From positions 16,674,584-16,738,583 of the forward strand of contig NC_134537.1 of assembly GCF_050624435.1 (NCBI RefSeq): a DNA stretch of 64,000 nt, written 5' to 3'. The translations under genes were made by a program, and so were the position numbers. Every line of letters starts with the position of its first letter. Within the stretch, counting starts at the first letter, position 1. The stretch comes from Tenrec ecaudatus (lineage: Eukaryota; Chordata; Mammalia; Afrosoricida; Tenrecidae). Shown one piece after another: positions 22,181 through 32,979 of this stretch. The notes beneath the pieces were generated by a model. It did not search any database, was not told where the DNA came from, and saw only the letters and a program-made list of their open reading frames with translations.

Positions 22181-22184
22181 GAGT

Positions 22185-22828
22185 CTATAATCCATGATAA
22201 TGGCTACACAGAATTTACAGAAAATATTCACGATTACAGGATTAACAAAGGTAACAGGTTGCCAGGCAAGTGAGAAATGCATAGGACACAGGTGTTTATC
22301 AGGACATGTTACAAAGTTATTTCAGGGTTGCTAACAAACACCCAAAGTACACTCCACTCCACCTTAAACTTTACACGGAAGATGCTCAGCTTAAGCAACA
22401 CGGGGTCAGTAAACTCAGCTCCCTGAATTAAGTGCCCAGATGTAACCCACTCCAGTAGGCTTCAACCTGAAGGCACTCAGCTCGACCTCAGTGGGTCATC
22501 TAGTCAACTCCCCCAATTAAGTGCCCAGAGGCACCCCACTCCACAAGCCCACCCCCTGTCCCAAAAGACTCTGATTTCCTGGCTGCATGGGTTGAGGAGC
22601 CCACCATTCTGTCCCAGGCTTAGCTCCTGGCTCTGCAGGTGCTTCTCTGATGACAGACCTCTCTCTTGGATCCAGGAGGTTTGCTACACTGGTCTTTGGG
22701 GTCCAGAGGGTACATTGTACCCCTGGCTCTTGCTGGTAGTGAGATTCCCCCTCTTTCTGCCTCTCAAAGGGATCATTCTATATCCATCAGGATTGCATTC
22801 CAATGAATCATATTCCTAATTTCTCACA
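22185..22828 (-). mobile_element. LTR, family 2 (~640 bp), antisense
   Basis: Reverse complement aligns with 11,846-12,486: TGTGAGAAATTAGG start, atccctttgagaggcag, gaatctcactaccagcaa, gagtgggttacatctgggcacttaatt, gtaacatgtcctgat, and a ctgtgtagccatta end. A second good copy supports treating the family as a discrete LTR. Confidence 0.7.
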
Positions 22829-22829
22829 A

Positions 22830-23280
22830 GTAAATTCATCAGTATCCTTCCTACTCCCACTCCCACTTTCTTACCCGCCTCCCCCCTCCAAGTAGGAAAG
22901 GTTGTTTGGTGGGTGTTAGAGACTTTAGCCAGAGAGTCTATTCACTGTTCCTACTCTGGGTCAGTCTGGTTCCATCCAATAGGAAGTCAAATTCTGATGG
23001 TAGAGGTGGCAGAGAGTGCAGTACTGGAGGCCGTGTTCTTGAATATGCAATGAGAGTTGGGATTTAGTTTATAAGCCGAAGGCAGAACTCTAAGAGCACA
23101 AAATTCCATGATAACAAGAAAGAAGAGAGTTTAACTGGTTATAGATACAGCTAAGCTGATAGGTGTGATGGTGATACCTTGAGAAATCCCTCTTCTAATG
23201 GATTTTGTTTACTTAATTAATGAGAGCACAGGGTCGTCAGTGAAGATGAAGAAGGAATTGTTAGAGTATTGAGGGAAAGT
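22830..23280. other. unassigned interval
   Basis: A C-rich ctcccactcccac run near 22,855; otherwise nothing recognised. Confidence 0.35.
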
Positions 23281-23284
23281 TGTG

Positions 23285-23975
23285 AGAGAATTTTATCTGG
23301 AATTAAAGACCTTTTACATGTTATGGTTATTAGGTATGATTGAGTCAGTTCTGACTCAGAATGACCTTCTGCACAAGAGAAAAAAAGCACTGCCTGGTCC
23401 TGTACCATCTTCACAATCGTTCCTATATTTGAGTCCATTGCTGCTGCCTCTGTGTCAATCCCTCTCACTGAGAGTTTTTTTCTTTCCACTGTCCTTTTAC
23501 TTAATATGATCTGCTTCTCTGAGGACTGATCTATCCTGACAACATGCCCAAAATATGTAAGATGAAGTCTTGCCATCTTTGCCTCTAAGGAGCACTCTGG
23601 CTGTAGTTTGTCCAAGACAGATGGGTTTGTCCTTTTGGCAGTCCCTGGTACTGTCAAGATTCTTCATGAGCACCATAATTCAAATTCAACTGCACTGCTT
23701 TTTCCTTGGTCTTCCTTATTCCATGGCCAGTTTTCACCTACATTGGTGGTGATGGAAAATACTGTGGCTCAGGCCAGGTACACCTTGGTGCTCAAGGTGA
23801 CACTTCGATATTCAACACTCTCACGAGGTCTTGTGCTGCAGATGTACCGACTGCAACTCACCATTGAATCCTTGCCTGCTGCTTCCATGAGCCTTCATTG
23901 TGGATCCACGTATGACAAAGTCCTGGACAACTTGATTATCTGCATTTATTATGATTGTGAGGATTTGGGTCTTGA
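23285..23975 (-). mobile_element. RTE LINE 3' half
   Basis: Antisense: ttgagtcagttctgactcagaatgacc terminus, tgtgtcaatccctctcactgag, gccatctttgcctctaaggagcactctggctg, and ttcattgtggatccacgtatg. Frames on both strands are broken. Confidence 0.88.
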
Positions 23976-24024
23976 ATCAAAGCATGTTTAGATTGTGATA
24001 AAGTCCGAGAAGTGTACTGGTCAG

Positions 24025-24190
24025 AACACAGGGAATGAGCTTGGAAAATGGAGATGGTGTGCAGAGCGAAAAATATTAGCGTAGAGGTGACGGCACAGGT
24101 GCATTACTGAGACCGCCCAGGGTTTAACTGCAAGTGAGGGGCGAGGAAATATGGCAGATGGAGAGAAGGCAAGAAATGCTGGGACACTGT
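24025..24190. repeat. unclassified dispersed repeat, copy A
   Basis: Similar to 25,260-25,455: gaacacaggga..gagcttgg, aatatt...tagaggtgacgg, gcccagggttt..ctgcaagtga, and gcaagaaatgctgggac. Not L1, RTE or AfroSINE as far as I can tell. Confidence 0.45.
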
Positions 24191-24239
24191 AGACTTTTTA
24201 AGAGAAAGTATATAAGGGGGTTGGTTTATAGGTGGTTTC

Positions 24240-24445
24240 TCAAACCTACTGCTATTGAGCTGATTCCCACTCATAGTCACCCTGAAAGACAAGGCACAAC
24301 TGCCTGAGCTTGTCCATTTTTGAGACTGCAAACCTTCACAGGAGAAGAAAGCCCGTCTTTCTCCCTCGCAGCCACTGGTGGTTTCATAGCACTGAGCTGC
24401 AGGTGGCAGCCCAGCATATTACCCACTACGCTAGCAGACCCGCCA
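24240..24445 (-). mobile_element. AfroSINE-type SINE
   Basis: ctactgctattgagctgattcccactcatagtcacc terminus, tttgagactgcaaacc, and head complement attacccactacgctagcag. Confidence 0.75.
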
Positions 24446-24509
24446 GCAGACCTCCTTGAATCGGTTAATCACAAGCGAAAAACAAAACAAACGGAAGCAA
24501 GCAAACAAG

Positions 24510-24655
24510 CAAACCCCACTGCCACCAAGTCAGCGCTAATACAGAGAGGCTGTAAATCCTCACAGGAACAGAAAGCAGCTGCTGGGTTTGAACTGCTTAC
24601 CTTTCAATCATCAGCACCACCCACAGTCCACAATACCATCAGGGTTCCTTATGTA
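24510..24655 (-). mobile_element. AfroSINE-type SINE
   Basis: ccccactgccaccaagtcagcgct terminus, gctgctgggtttgaactgcttacc (B box complement). The adjacent aacaaacaaa-like stretch is simple sequence. Confidence 0.7.
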
Positions 24656-25045
24656 CACAGGTGCAGATAGGAGATAAGACATCACGAAGACACACGGAAT
24701 CCAGGGAGTGGGAGTAGCAATACCAGGAGGGAAAGAGAAGGTGAGGAGAGATGGGGAAGAAGGGGGAACCGATCACAATGATGAACATATAACCCCCACC
24801 CCCAACCCCACCCCCAGTAGGGGAAGGGAGACAGCAGTCTGTGTAAGATATGAAAATAATCATTTATATTTTATCAACATGTCACGAGGGTGGGAGGGGG
24901 TGAGTGAGTGAAAAAAGAGGAGCTGATACCATGGGCTCAAATAGAAAATAAATGTTTAGAAAATAATGATGCAACCTATGTACAAATATGCTTGATACGA
25001 TTGAAGTATGGATTGTTAGGAGCTGCAAGAGTCTCCAATAAAACT
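24656..25045 (+). mobile_element. L1 3'-UTR, 5'-truncated
   Basis: gatcacaatgatgaacatataacccccacc, gagctgataccatgggctcaaat, tgcttgatacgattgaagtatggatt and caataaaac. Tail continues into (TA)n at 25,046-25,068. Confidence 0.85.
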
Positions 25046-25068
25046 TTATATATATATATATATATATT
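25046..25068. repeat. (TA)n microsatellite
   Basis: Perfect alternating TA after the L1 terminus. Confidence 0.85.
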
Positions 25069-25259
25069 CCCAAGGTCCCCAAACAAGCCCACTATCATTG
25101 AGTAGATCCTGACCCATATTGATCGTAAATAGGGAGTGATAAACTACAGAAACTACGCTGGATAGGAAAGGTTGAGAGAACACAGAGGAGTGTGCACATC
25201 CAAGAAACATCACTGGAATCAAAGGATGGTTAGGTCCCAGTAAAGATAAAGAATTATGT

Positions 25260-25455
25260 TAGAACAGAGAGATTCAACTAGAAATATGGGAATGGTGCTT
25301 AAACGGAAGAATATTGAAATAGAGGTGATGGTAAAGAGGCAATATTGACATTGACATTGACACTGCCTGGGGTTCTCATGAAGTGAAGACTAAGGAACGG
25401 TGAGAGGTGGGATTGGATGGAGAAAAGACTAAAAAAAACTGCTGGGACGAGTGGA
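25260..25455. repeat. unclassified dispersed repeat, copy B
   Basis: Second copy of the 24,025-24,190 sequence, same orientation, with a triplicated gacatt motif (~25,346-25,363). Confidence 0.45.
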
Positions 25456-25574
25456 AATCATGACCAAATAAGAACAACGAGCGAGAGAGCAGGGGAGACC
25501 GTAACTCCTGTGCTTGCCAGTGGGGCAGCATAGTGGTAAATCACTATAGAAGATGACATGTCATTTTCTTACAA

Positions 25575-26120
25575 AGCAGGAAATAAAAATAAAAACTACT
25601 CAATAACTACAGCCCTACATATGTATCCAAGATACACAAGAGCGGTGGCATGAACAGACATGTACAAGCATGTTCAAAGCAGTATTATTCACTATAGCTA
25701 AAAGAGACAACTTCAATGCACATCACCAGATGAATGGATAAACAGGATTGAGTAAGATGGGAAGCTCAAGCTTCCTGGTCCCATGGAGACTGGAGGAAAT
25801 CTCAATACTCTGGCTGAGAGAAACCTCCTAATGTGAGACCGAAGACATTCCTGGAAGTCAGCTTCAGTGAACTAGTAGACGGCACTATAAATGAACAATG
25901 GGAAGAAGGTACTCCTAAAACAGTAACTTTATGAGACCAGGTGGGCCACATTTACCTAAACACAAAGATAAGAAGATAGGGAGGGACAGGAAAACCGACT
26001 AAAGGAAAAAGGGGAGGAGGTCATGAGATTGCAGGGAGTGCCACCAACATCACTTTGTATATACGTTACTGACTTTGAAAACTAATTCGATACAGAAACT
26101 TTAACCTAAAGCACAGCAAA
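25575..26120 (+). mobile_element. L1 ORF2 C-terminal end plus proximal 3' UTR
   Basis: catgttcaaagcagtattattcactatagc.aaa...catcaccagatgaatggataaa is the usual end of L1 ORF2. It passes into 3'-UTR sequence (cagggagtgccacc.acat, ctttaacctaaagcac). This differs from the distal 3'-UTR type elsewhere in the window and fits an older afrotherian L1 subfamily. Confidence 0.75.
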
Positions 26121-26375
26121 ATGCCAAAATTCAGAACCCAAACAACAACAGCCTTGGGAAGTAGTAAACACTGTGAAAACAAGAGGAGTGCTCCAACTGC
26201 AATCAGCTCGGGTGACAGTGGCCTTGGAGAAAATAACAGTCCATAGAGTAAGTCCAATGGCATCCAAGGAAGCAGCCCAGTGGCCCGCGGATCAATAAGT
26301 CTCTGTGACAAAGTGGGTTATGGCTTTGGGCACATGGCAAAGGCTCTGCAGAAGTTCTATTTGTATCATTTATAA
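26121..26375 (+). pseudogene. coding-like 85-codon frame with one stop, unidentified
   Basis: ATG at 26,121 and TAA at 26,373-26,375 with a single in-frame TAG at 26,244-26,246. Composition is protein-like (SISLCDKVGYGFGHMAKAL near the end). An aataaa lies ~100 bases downstream. The 'CDK.GY..GH' pattern faintly recalls the N-terminus of MFS transporters, but I cannot assign it. Could be a truncated processed pseudogene or chance. Confidence 0.2.
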
Positions 26376-26539
26376 TTCCCCTCCCCCCTTTTTTGTTTTT
26401 TCAAATGTTTACCAAATACAAATAATTTGGTACCAATAATGGTGGTTTTCAGAAATAAGAAAAATAGGCAATAAACCTTTGAAGTAGGATTTTTTATAGT
26501 TTCACAATACCACAATACAAAAAAAAAAAAAAAAGGAAG

Positions 26540-26735
26540 GAAGACCGAATCCACTGCCATTAGGTCACTTCCAACTCCTAGTGGCCCAATGGGGTCCAGT
26601 GGATCTGCTCCACAGGGTTTTGGAAGTTGTAAATCTTTCACTGGAACTTTAGACCTGCTCTTTCTCTTCCAGAGTGGCTGGTAGCTTCCAAGGGCTGACC
26701 AACAGGTAACCACCTAAGCGGCCATGGCTCCAAAT
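26540..26735 (-). mobile_element. AfroSINE-type SINE
   Basis: gaatccactgccattaggtcacttccaactcctagtggccc terminus, ggaagttgtaaatcttt, and ggtaaccacctaagcggcca head. An A-run lies at 26,520-26,534. Confidence 0.8.
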
Positions 26736-26843
26736 GTCATAATAGAAAGAATTAAATCTATAATCTGAGAGATGATACATTTTAAATTAAGTCAATCGGT
26801 TAGCCATTCTTTCAGATCTGTTTTGATAAGTATAATTCAATTG

Positions 26844-27380
26844 TGTGCTAGTTCAGTTAGACTAGAGAAACAAATTCATAGATGCTCACATGTGTATAAG
26901 AGCGAGCCTTATATACAAGAGAAATTGAACGTTGAGAAAACATCCCGCCCCAGTCCCGATCAAGTCCAAATGTTTGATATAAGCCCATATATCCGATACC
27001 AATCTATAAAGTCCTCTTCAGAGTCAAGAAACACTTGCAATTATGCTGAATGCAAGAAGATCACAGGCCAGTGGGTTGGAAGCCTTGTGGATCCAGTGGC
27101 ATTACAAGCATCTCAGCGTTGGCAGGGGTCTCCATGTGGCTTCTGCAGCTCAGGGCACTTAGGTAGTTCCATGTGTGTTGTCAGCTATAATGTCTCTCAG
27201 GGAGTCAGCAGAGAGAGCGAGTGTCTCCTGCCTCCAAGGAGGACGACAAGAATTCTCACAATCTTCTGGAAAAGGCCATGCCCACACAGAGGCCTCATTG
27301 GCTATATCCTAATTGATAGGCTAGACTCCACCCATACACTCTTCATCCTCAAATTGATACCAGAGTATGTAACTACCACA
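26844..27380 (-). mobile_element. solo LTR, family 1 (537 bp)
   Basis: TGTGCTAG start, ACTACCACA end. Flanks aattg (26,839-26,843) and aatta (27,381-27,385), a 4/5 match. Internal gaagatcacaggccagtgggttgga and gcatctcagcgttggcaggggtct. Confidence 0.85.
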
Positions 27381-27385
27381 AATTA

Positions 27386-28740
27386 TTCAGAAATTGTGTT
27401 GGTGTCATCTAAAATTTAATGACTTTGAAATTGGTGTAAACTCATTAATTACACATAGAATATAATCGAAAGATTGAGAGGAAGTCCGAGCACAAGCAAA
27501 CACAATCAGAATGAGAGTTTGCATCTGCAAATGCCAGTTATTTGTAACCATAGCTGAGATGTCGAATGCATTTAATGTTTGAAGAGCTTCGTGCTCATAA
27601 ACATAAAACACTATTTTAAAAGGCATACATTTGGTGGTCAGCAAAATCAGACAAGCGTTAGAAAACATTAAGCTATCATTTGGGAAAAATGAATTCTGAT
27701 TTATAATGCCTTTGCTTAGCATTGAAAACACACTTCGGCTGTGTTTACATATCACTAAAACATTAGGTCATTTTAATTGACTAAGCAGCTGGTTTGACTA
27801 CATTTTGAACTGAATTGACTGAGTTTCTAAATTTACTTAGTCACAGACTTAGCAAAACCGGAAAGTGCAAAAAGGATTATTATTTCCCTCTTTATGTACT
27901 TAAGCAGCAGAAAGGCTTAGGAAATCATGTTAATAAAATAAAGCAAGCAGAGGAGGCAAATCTGAGGCTCTCTGACATTTGCAATGTCATGCAAAGGCAG
28001 ATATATGAGCAGCAGGACCTTAAGGCTTCAGGTCAGAAGCACAAGAAGTCTAACTGACATAAGAAAGGCCGGGTGGGATTTCGCACTTTGACTAGCCGTG
28101 TAAACGAGTGCATGGCTGCTTCAGAATGCATTCTGCAGAGTCAAAAACAAACAAACAAACAAACCAAAAAAACCCAGATCTGTTTCTCTATTGCATATTA
28201 CGAAGTAGCTGTGGAACATATTATTAAAAGAAAATATTATTTTTAATCAAGATAAAACAGCTTAGGACATAGGACTTATAGGACAGAGTGTCCCTCTTTT
28301 CTACATGTGCACTTTCTTCTCCACCATGTTTGGCTCCTTATAATTCTTGAAAGGACGAGCCTCTCCTTTAAAACCTGCTTCTTTTTCTTCTTCTTTTTTT
28401 AACCATTATCTTTTTAATGAAGTCTCAAGAGTATACACTTTAACCTGCTTTTATTAATAAAGGAGTAAAGAAGCAATTCAAAAACTAACTGATTAACTTC
28501 TACTTTTACATTAGATCAAGATTTTAAAGAGTTTTGAGAAATCACTCATGTAACATATAGTTCATTTAAATGATTTTAGTATATTCAGATATGCAGCCAT
28601 AATCACACTTTAATTGTGGAATATTTTACATGCATTAAATCAACCCTAGTCCATTAGCAGTCACCCCCCAAGGTTCCTGTTAAGCTCAAGTTCTCCTCAA
28701 CCACTACTCGAATTTCTGCCTTTGTACTTTCCTCTTCTAG
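27386..28740. other. repeat-poor interval, candidate conserved non-coding
   Basis: About 750 bases (27,390-28,135) free of identifiable repeats, with moderate complexity and ATTA-type motifs, followed by an (AAAC)n run (~28,145-28,170). No credible coding frame. Confidence 0.3.
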
Positions 28741-28744
28741 GCCT

Positions 28745-29140
28745 TTCTTACAAGGACAGGTGACCCCTTCAGGACCAGTGGTGAGAGGGCGATGCCTGGA
28801 GGGTGGAGGGAAGGTGGGGTGGAAAGTGGGGAACTGATTTCAAGAATCTACATATAACCTCCCCCTGGGGGATAGATAGCAGGGAAGTGGGCGAGGGGAG
28901 ATGTTGGACAGTGTAAGATATGACAAAATAATAATAATTTATGAATTATGAAGGGTTCATGAGGGAGGGGAGGGGGAGAGAAGGGGAAAACGAGGAGCTG
29001 ATATTAAGGGTTCGAGTAGAATGTAAATGTTTTGAGAATGGTGATGATGGCAACAAATATACAAATGTGCTTGACACAATGAATGTATGTATGGATTGTG
29101 ATAAGAATTGTATGCGCCCCCAATAAAATGATTAAAAACA
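28745..29140 (+). mobile_element. L1 3'-UTR, 5'-truncated
   Basis: ccccttcaggaccagtggtgagagg, tctacatataacct, ttcatgagggaggggagg and terminal gcgcccccaataaaatgatt. Confidence 0.9.
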
Positions 29141-29281
29141 AAAAGAAAATATATAACAAATGGTCTTTGTGACTGGCATCTTGACTTAGAATAGGGTGTT
29201 CCCCCATTTATCTGTTCTAGCAGATGCTAGAAGGTCTATCTTTGTCTCTTTTTTTCCCTTTCAAATACTATTGAAATAGAA

Positions 29282-29465
29282 GGAACCCTGGTGGCACCAT
29301 CAGGTAAGTTTTGCATCGCTCACTGGCAGGATGGCAGTTCAAACCCAATAACCGCTCTGTGGGGAAAAGAGGAGGCTGTCTGGGCCTGCAAAACATTCAG
29401 TCTTAGAAAACCCTACACAGGGATGCTACAAGTCAGAACCAACATGAAAACAGTGATGTTTGTTG
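29282..29465 (+). mobile_element. AfroSINE-type SINE
   Basis: gaaccctggtggcacc head, ggcagttcaaacccaataacc, and aaaccctacacaggg..gctacaagtcagaacc. Confidence 0.75.
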
Positions 29466-29494
29466 GTGTGACAGCTGTTGTTGTGATATATTGC

Positions 29495-29632
29495 GCAGAT
29501 TTCAGTCTCTCATTCATTCATTTCACTTTTCGTCTATTGCAAACAATGCCACTGTGAATATTCACATGTATGATTTGTTGTACCTAATTTTCATTGGCTT
29601 GACTATATATTTAAGAATGGTATTGCTGGGAC
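29495..29632 (-). mobile_element. L1 ORF2 fragment, antisense
   Basis: ctattgcaaacaatgccactgtgaatattcac...aagaatggtattgctggg is the antisense of the L1 ORF2 3' region. Continues at 30,160-30,285 after SINE insertions. Confidence 0.7.
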
Positions 29633-29870
29633 CCATGGGGACTCTGGAACATGAGTGGTTACGTGATAGAATTCTGGGTGTCAGCCATGGTTGGACAGCT
29701 AATCTCAAGGTTGGCTGTTCAAATCTACCATCTGTTCCCTGGGAGGAAGATGAGGCTTTCTGCTCTCTGTAAAGATTTCCAACATCAGCAATCCTATATA
29801 GGATCTTTATGTCTCAGATTCGAACTAGTGAAAGCGGCGTGGAAAGGGGCATCTCAGGGTTGATTTCCAG
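29633..29870 (+). mobile_element. AfroSINE-type SINE within L1
   Basis: gtggttacgtgatagaattc, aaggttggctgttcaaatctacc, gaggaagatgaggctttctgctc. Sits between the two L1 ORF2 pieces. Confidence 0.65.
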
Positions 29871-29929
29871 TCAATGCACTATGTCACTTTAGGCTTAAGT
29901 GTGGCTGTACTGGTGATGAGTTTTGTAAA

Positions 29930-30155
29930 ACAGGCTGTGAATAAATGGGCTAATGCTTCCCTTCTGAAAACAAGCCAAGTGAAACGCCTATCGATCGCTT
30001 TGGTCTGATCTACAACCAGCCGTGGACTGAGCAGCTAGTCATACTACTGTGCCTGGGCAAACTAGGAATCCAGGGCAACTGGGTGCCAGACGACAGCAAC
30101 TGCAGCCTCAGGTGTACATGGAACATTTTGAAGAATGCTAAATAGCTGCATTGTT
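29930..30155 (+). mobile_element. SINE/RTE-related remnant
   Basis: tgaaacgcctatcgatcgctttggtctgatctacaaccagccgtgg resembles a longer AfroSINE subtype. Strongly decayed. Confidence 0.35.
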
Positions 30156-30159
30156 TTAT

Positions 30160-30285
30160 GTTTACACCAACATTTTTAATGGTTCAATCTTTCCTGCCTC
30201 CTTTACTGCATTTGCTATTTCTGTCATTTTCAGTACAGCTCCTTTAGAGTGTGTGAAGTGCGAACCCATAGGAGGCTTCATTTCA
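30160..30285 (-). mobile_element. L1 ORF2 fragment, antisense (continuation)
   Basis: tgtttacaccaacatt...gctatttctgtcattttcagtacagctcctttagagtgtgtgaagt follows the 29,495 piece in L1 order. Confidence 0.6.
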
Positions 30286-30304
30286 TTTTTCTTAATGACT
30301 TAGA

Positions 30305-30404
30305 TGCTGAAAGAAGCCATGGTGACATAATGGACTTAGCCTCAGGCTACTCGTGACAAAACAGCAATTTGAATCCACTGCTGCGTGGTTCAAAATCATT
30401 ACAG
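30305..30404 (+). mobile_element. AfroSINE-type SINE, 5' part
   Basis: gccatggtgacataatggactta head and gcaatttgaatccactgctg, then directly RTE sequence. Confidence 0.55.
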
Positions 30405-31850
30405 ATGCGCATCAGAGTTGTACCCTTTTACCTTATGTATCCACTTTGTATGTTGATTGGGGAAGTGGGATTATATTCAAAAGAATGAATAATGAATATT
30501 GGAGGAAGGCTAATTAACAAACTTCAATATGCAAATGACACAATCTTGCTTGCTTAAAGTGAGGAGATCGTGAAGCACTGGATGATGAAGATCAAGGATT
30601 GTGGCGTTCCGGGTGGATTACAACTCAATGGAAAGAGCAAAAATCTTCACAACTGGGCAAATACATAACATCATGATAAACGACAAAGAGATGGAAATTG
30701 TCGGGGATTTCACCTTGCTTGGATCCACAATCAATGCTTGTGGAGGCAGCAGTCACAAGATCGAATGAAACATTGAATTAGGTAAATCTTCTGAAAATAC
30801 CTCTTTACAATGTCAAAAGGCAAGGCTAGTACTTTGAGGACTAAAGTGTATCAGATTCAAGCCATAATTTTTCCAATTGCCTCATATGTTGGTCCAGGTA
30901 GACTAGAGACAAATTCACAGAGACACATGTGTATAAGAGAGAGTTTTACATAAAGGGCCATTGTACATTAAGAAAGCATCCCAACCCAGTCCAAAGCAAG
31001 TTCATAAGTCCGATATTAGCCTATATGTCAAATACCAATCTATGAAGTCCTCTTCAGACTCACAAAACACATGCAATGATGCCAAATGCAGGAAGATCAC
31101 AGACCAGTGGGTTGGAAGTCTTCTAGATACTGTGGCATTGTAAGCATCTCAGCGTTGGCAGGGGTGTTTACACAGCTTCTCCAGTTCCCAGGGCTGCATC
31201 AGGGTAGGTCCATGTGGCCTCTCCTCAGGGATTTCTCACGGGAAGTGAACAGAGAGAGAGGTATCCCATCTCCAAGGAGAAAAGGTAGGAGTTCCCAGAA
31301 TTTTCAGACAGAGGCCTCATTGGTTATATTTTGATTAACAGGCCAGACTCCTCCCCTTCACTCATAATCCTCTCAAATTGACACCAGATTATGTAACCAC
31401 CACACCTCATATGCATATGAAAGTTAGACACTGAATATGGAAGATCAGAGTAAATTGCAAATGCATTGTAACTACGGTGGCAGTAAAGAATATTGAAAAT
31501 ATCGTGAACTACCAAAAGAACAGACAGTCTTCGTCTCATGTGCTTTGGACCTGTTGTAAGGACAGTTCCGTCTCTGACGAAGAATGTCCTGGTTGGTAAC
31601 GTGGCAGGGTGGTGAGATGGAGTGGCACGGTGGCTGCAACAAGGCGCTCGAACATTGAAACCCATTGTGAGGATAGTGCAGGCCCACTTGGTGTTTCCTT
31701 CCACAGAACACAGGGACACTATGAGTTGCTGTGCTGTCTTGATGGGATCTAGCAGCAACAGCAACGAGAAAGATGCGGCTGCCAGCTCCCGTACAGATGA
31801 AAGTCTATAGAGCAGTTCTACTCTGTCATACAGTGTCACTGAGTTGACAT
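30405..31850 (+). mobile_element. RTE LINE 3' half, split by a solo LTR
   Basis: catcagagttgtaccctttta...ttatattcaaaagaatg, caatatgcaaatgacacaatcttgctt (the 'ADD' region), and gatccacaatcaatgct. Interrupted at 30,885-31,404 by an LTR, then ctcatatgcatatgaaagttag and a gagttgacatccactcaat terminus. Confidence 0.85.
30885..31404 (-). mobile_element. solo LTR, family 1 (520 bp), nested in RTE
   Basis: Exact 5-bp duplication cctca (30,880-30,884 and 31,405-31,409). The end is ACCACCACA; the first dinucleotide is TA in place of TG, probably a mutation. Shared gcaggaagatcacagaccagtgggttgga and gcatctcagcgttggcagggg. It must be younger than the RTE copy it splits. Confidence 0.88.
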
Positions 31851-31889
31851 CCACTCAATTACAATGATGATTGTGGTAGTAAATGAGGC

Positions 31890-32170
31890 CGAAAAATGGA
31901 AAGTGTATCTCCATTGGCAAAATGTCCATTCACGTTATTTGATCATTTAATCGCGTTTTTTAGACTTGTTATCATTTAGATGTAAGAATATGCATATATT
32001 ATGGAAAGCAGGCCCTTATCAGATATATGATTTGGTTTTATGAAGATTTTTTTTCATTTTCCTAAGCATTTGCCATTATGGTCATCTTTGTTTTGTATTG
32101 GAGTTAGAATTGCCATTATTAATATTAGTAGTCATTATCAACTTCATATTGTAGTGTTTTTGCTTTTTCT
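31890..32170 (-). mobile_element. L1 ORF2 fragment, antisense
   Basis: cccttatcagatatatgatttggtttt and the T-rich following stretch match antisense L1 ORF2. Degraded. Confidence 0.5.
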
Positions 32171-32174
32171 AAGA

Positions 32175-32790
32175 AGAGAATCATCCATTATAAAATTAAA
32201 ACACAGTGTGAGAATTTACTACAAATGCAAACTTAGAGTCATTGCCTCTAACTGAAAAGTGTCGATTGTGTTCATTTTACAAGGTTAAAGTTTTCAAGTT
32301 TTAAACCTTCTATGATAAGAGGCCTGAGAAAGAAAACATAGTATTTCATAGAGTTTGGTACCCCTGTCACCAGGCTGTGGTATGAATTTAGAATCTGATT
32401 AAAACATATCATTTTTCTCTTTGCCTGTCAATTGCACTCCTTTGAATAAATAAATTGAATATTGCAGTCAGCATTTACCTAAGGTTTCCATCAGATTCAG
32501 CTTAATTTTACTGACTATTCCAATTCCATTTAATTTTTTAAAAACATTTTTCGTGTGTCTGGGCTGCAAAATGTTGAAAAAAGTTACCATGAAAAATAAT
32601 TACTGTCTGCAGTAGATTGATGAAGTAATTGAATGATTACAGTAAGCTTAAAATATCCTTTGATGAGCACATATTTATGATGATCATAAAAACAAAATTT
32701 AAAAAAGAACTTTGTAGGTTGAACTTTAATTAAAAAAATTAGAATGCAATCAGTGTTATAACTTCCACTTGTACAGAAGGATTGACATCT
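32175..32790. other. repeat-poor AT-rich interval
   Basis: Nothing recognised. Confidence 0.35.
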
Positions 32791-32794
32791 TATT

Positions 32795-32975
32795 TTCTCC
32801 CTGCCATCAAATCAATGCTAACTCATGGGGAACCAACAGGGGAAAACAGAACTGCCCCTGTAGGTTTGGGGGATGATTAATCTTTATGAGAATAGAAAGC
32901 TTTCTCTGGCGGAGATAGGGGTGATTTCAAACTGCTCACCCTGAGGTTAGCAGGTCAACAGTGAATGCCCTCTGA
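32795..32975 (-). mobile_element. AfroSINE-type SINE
   Basis: ccctgccatcaaatcaatgctaactcat terminus, ggatgattaatctttatgagaatagaaagc, and caaactgctcaccctgaggttagcagg. Confidence 0.75.
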
Positions 32976-32979
32976 CATC

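Noticed and set aside
26772..27419. 215-codon plus-strand frame
   Set aside because: Almost entirely within a solo LTR (26,844-27,380); other copies are not open in this frame.
31324..31854. 176-codon minus-strand frame
   Set aside because: Covers the end of a solo LTR and antisense RTE 3' sequence; junction-spanning and not conserved as protein.
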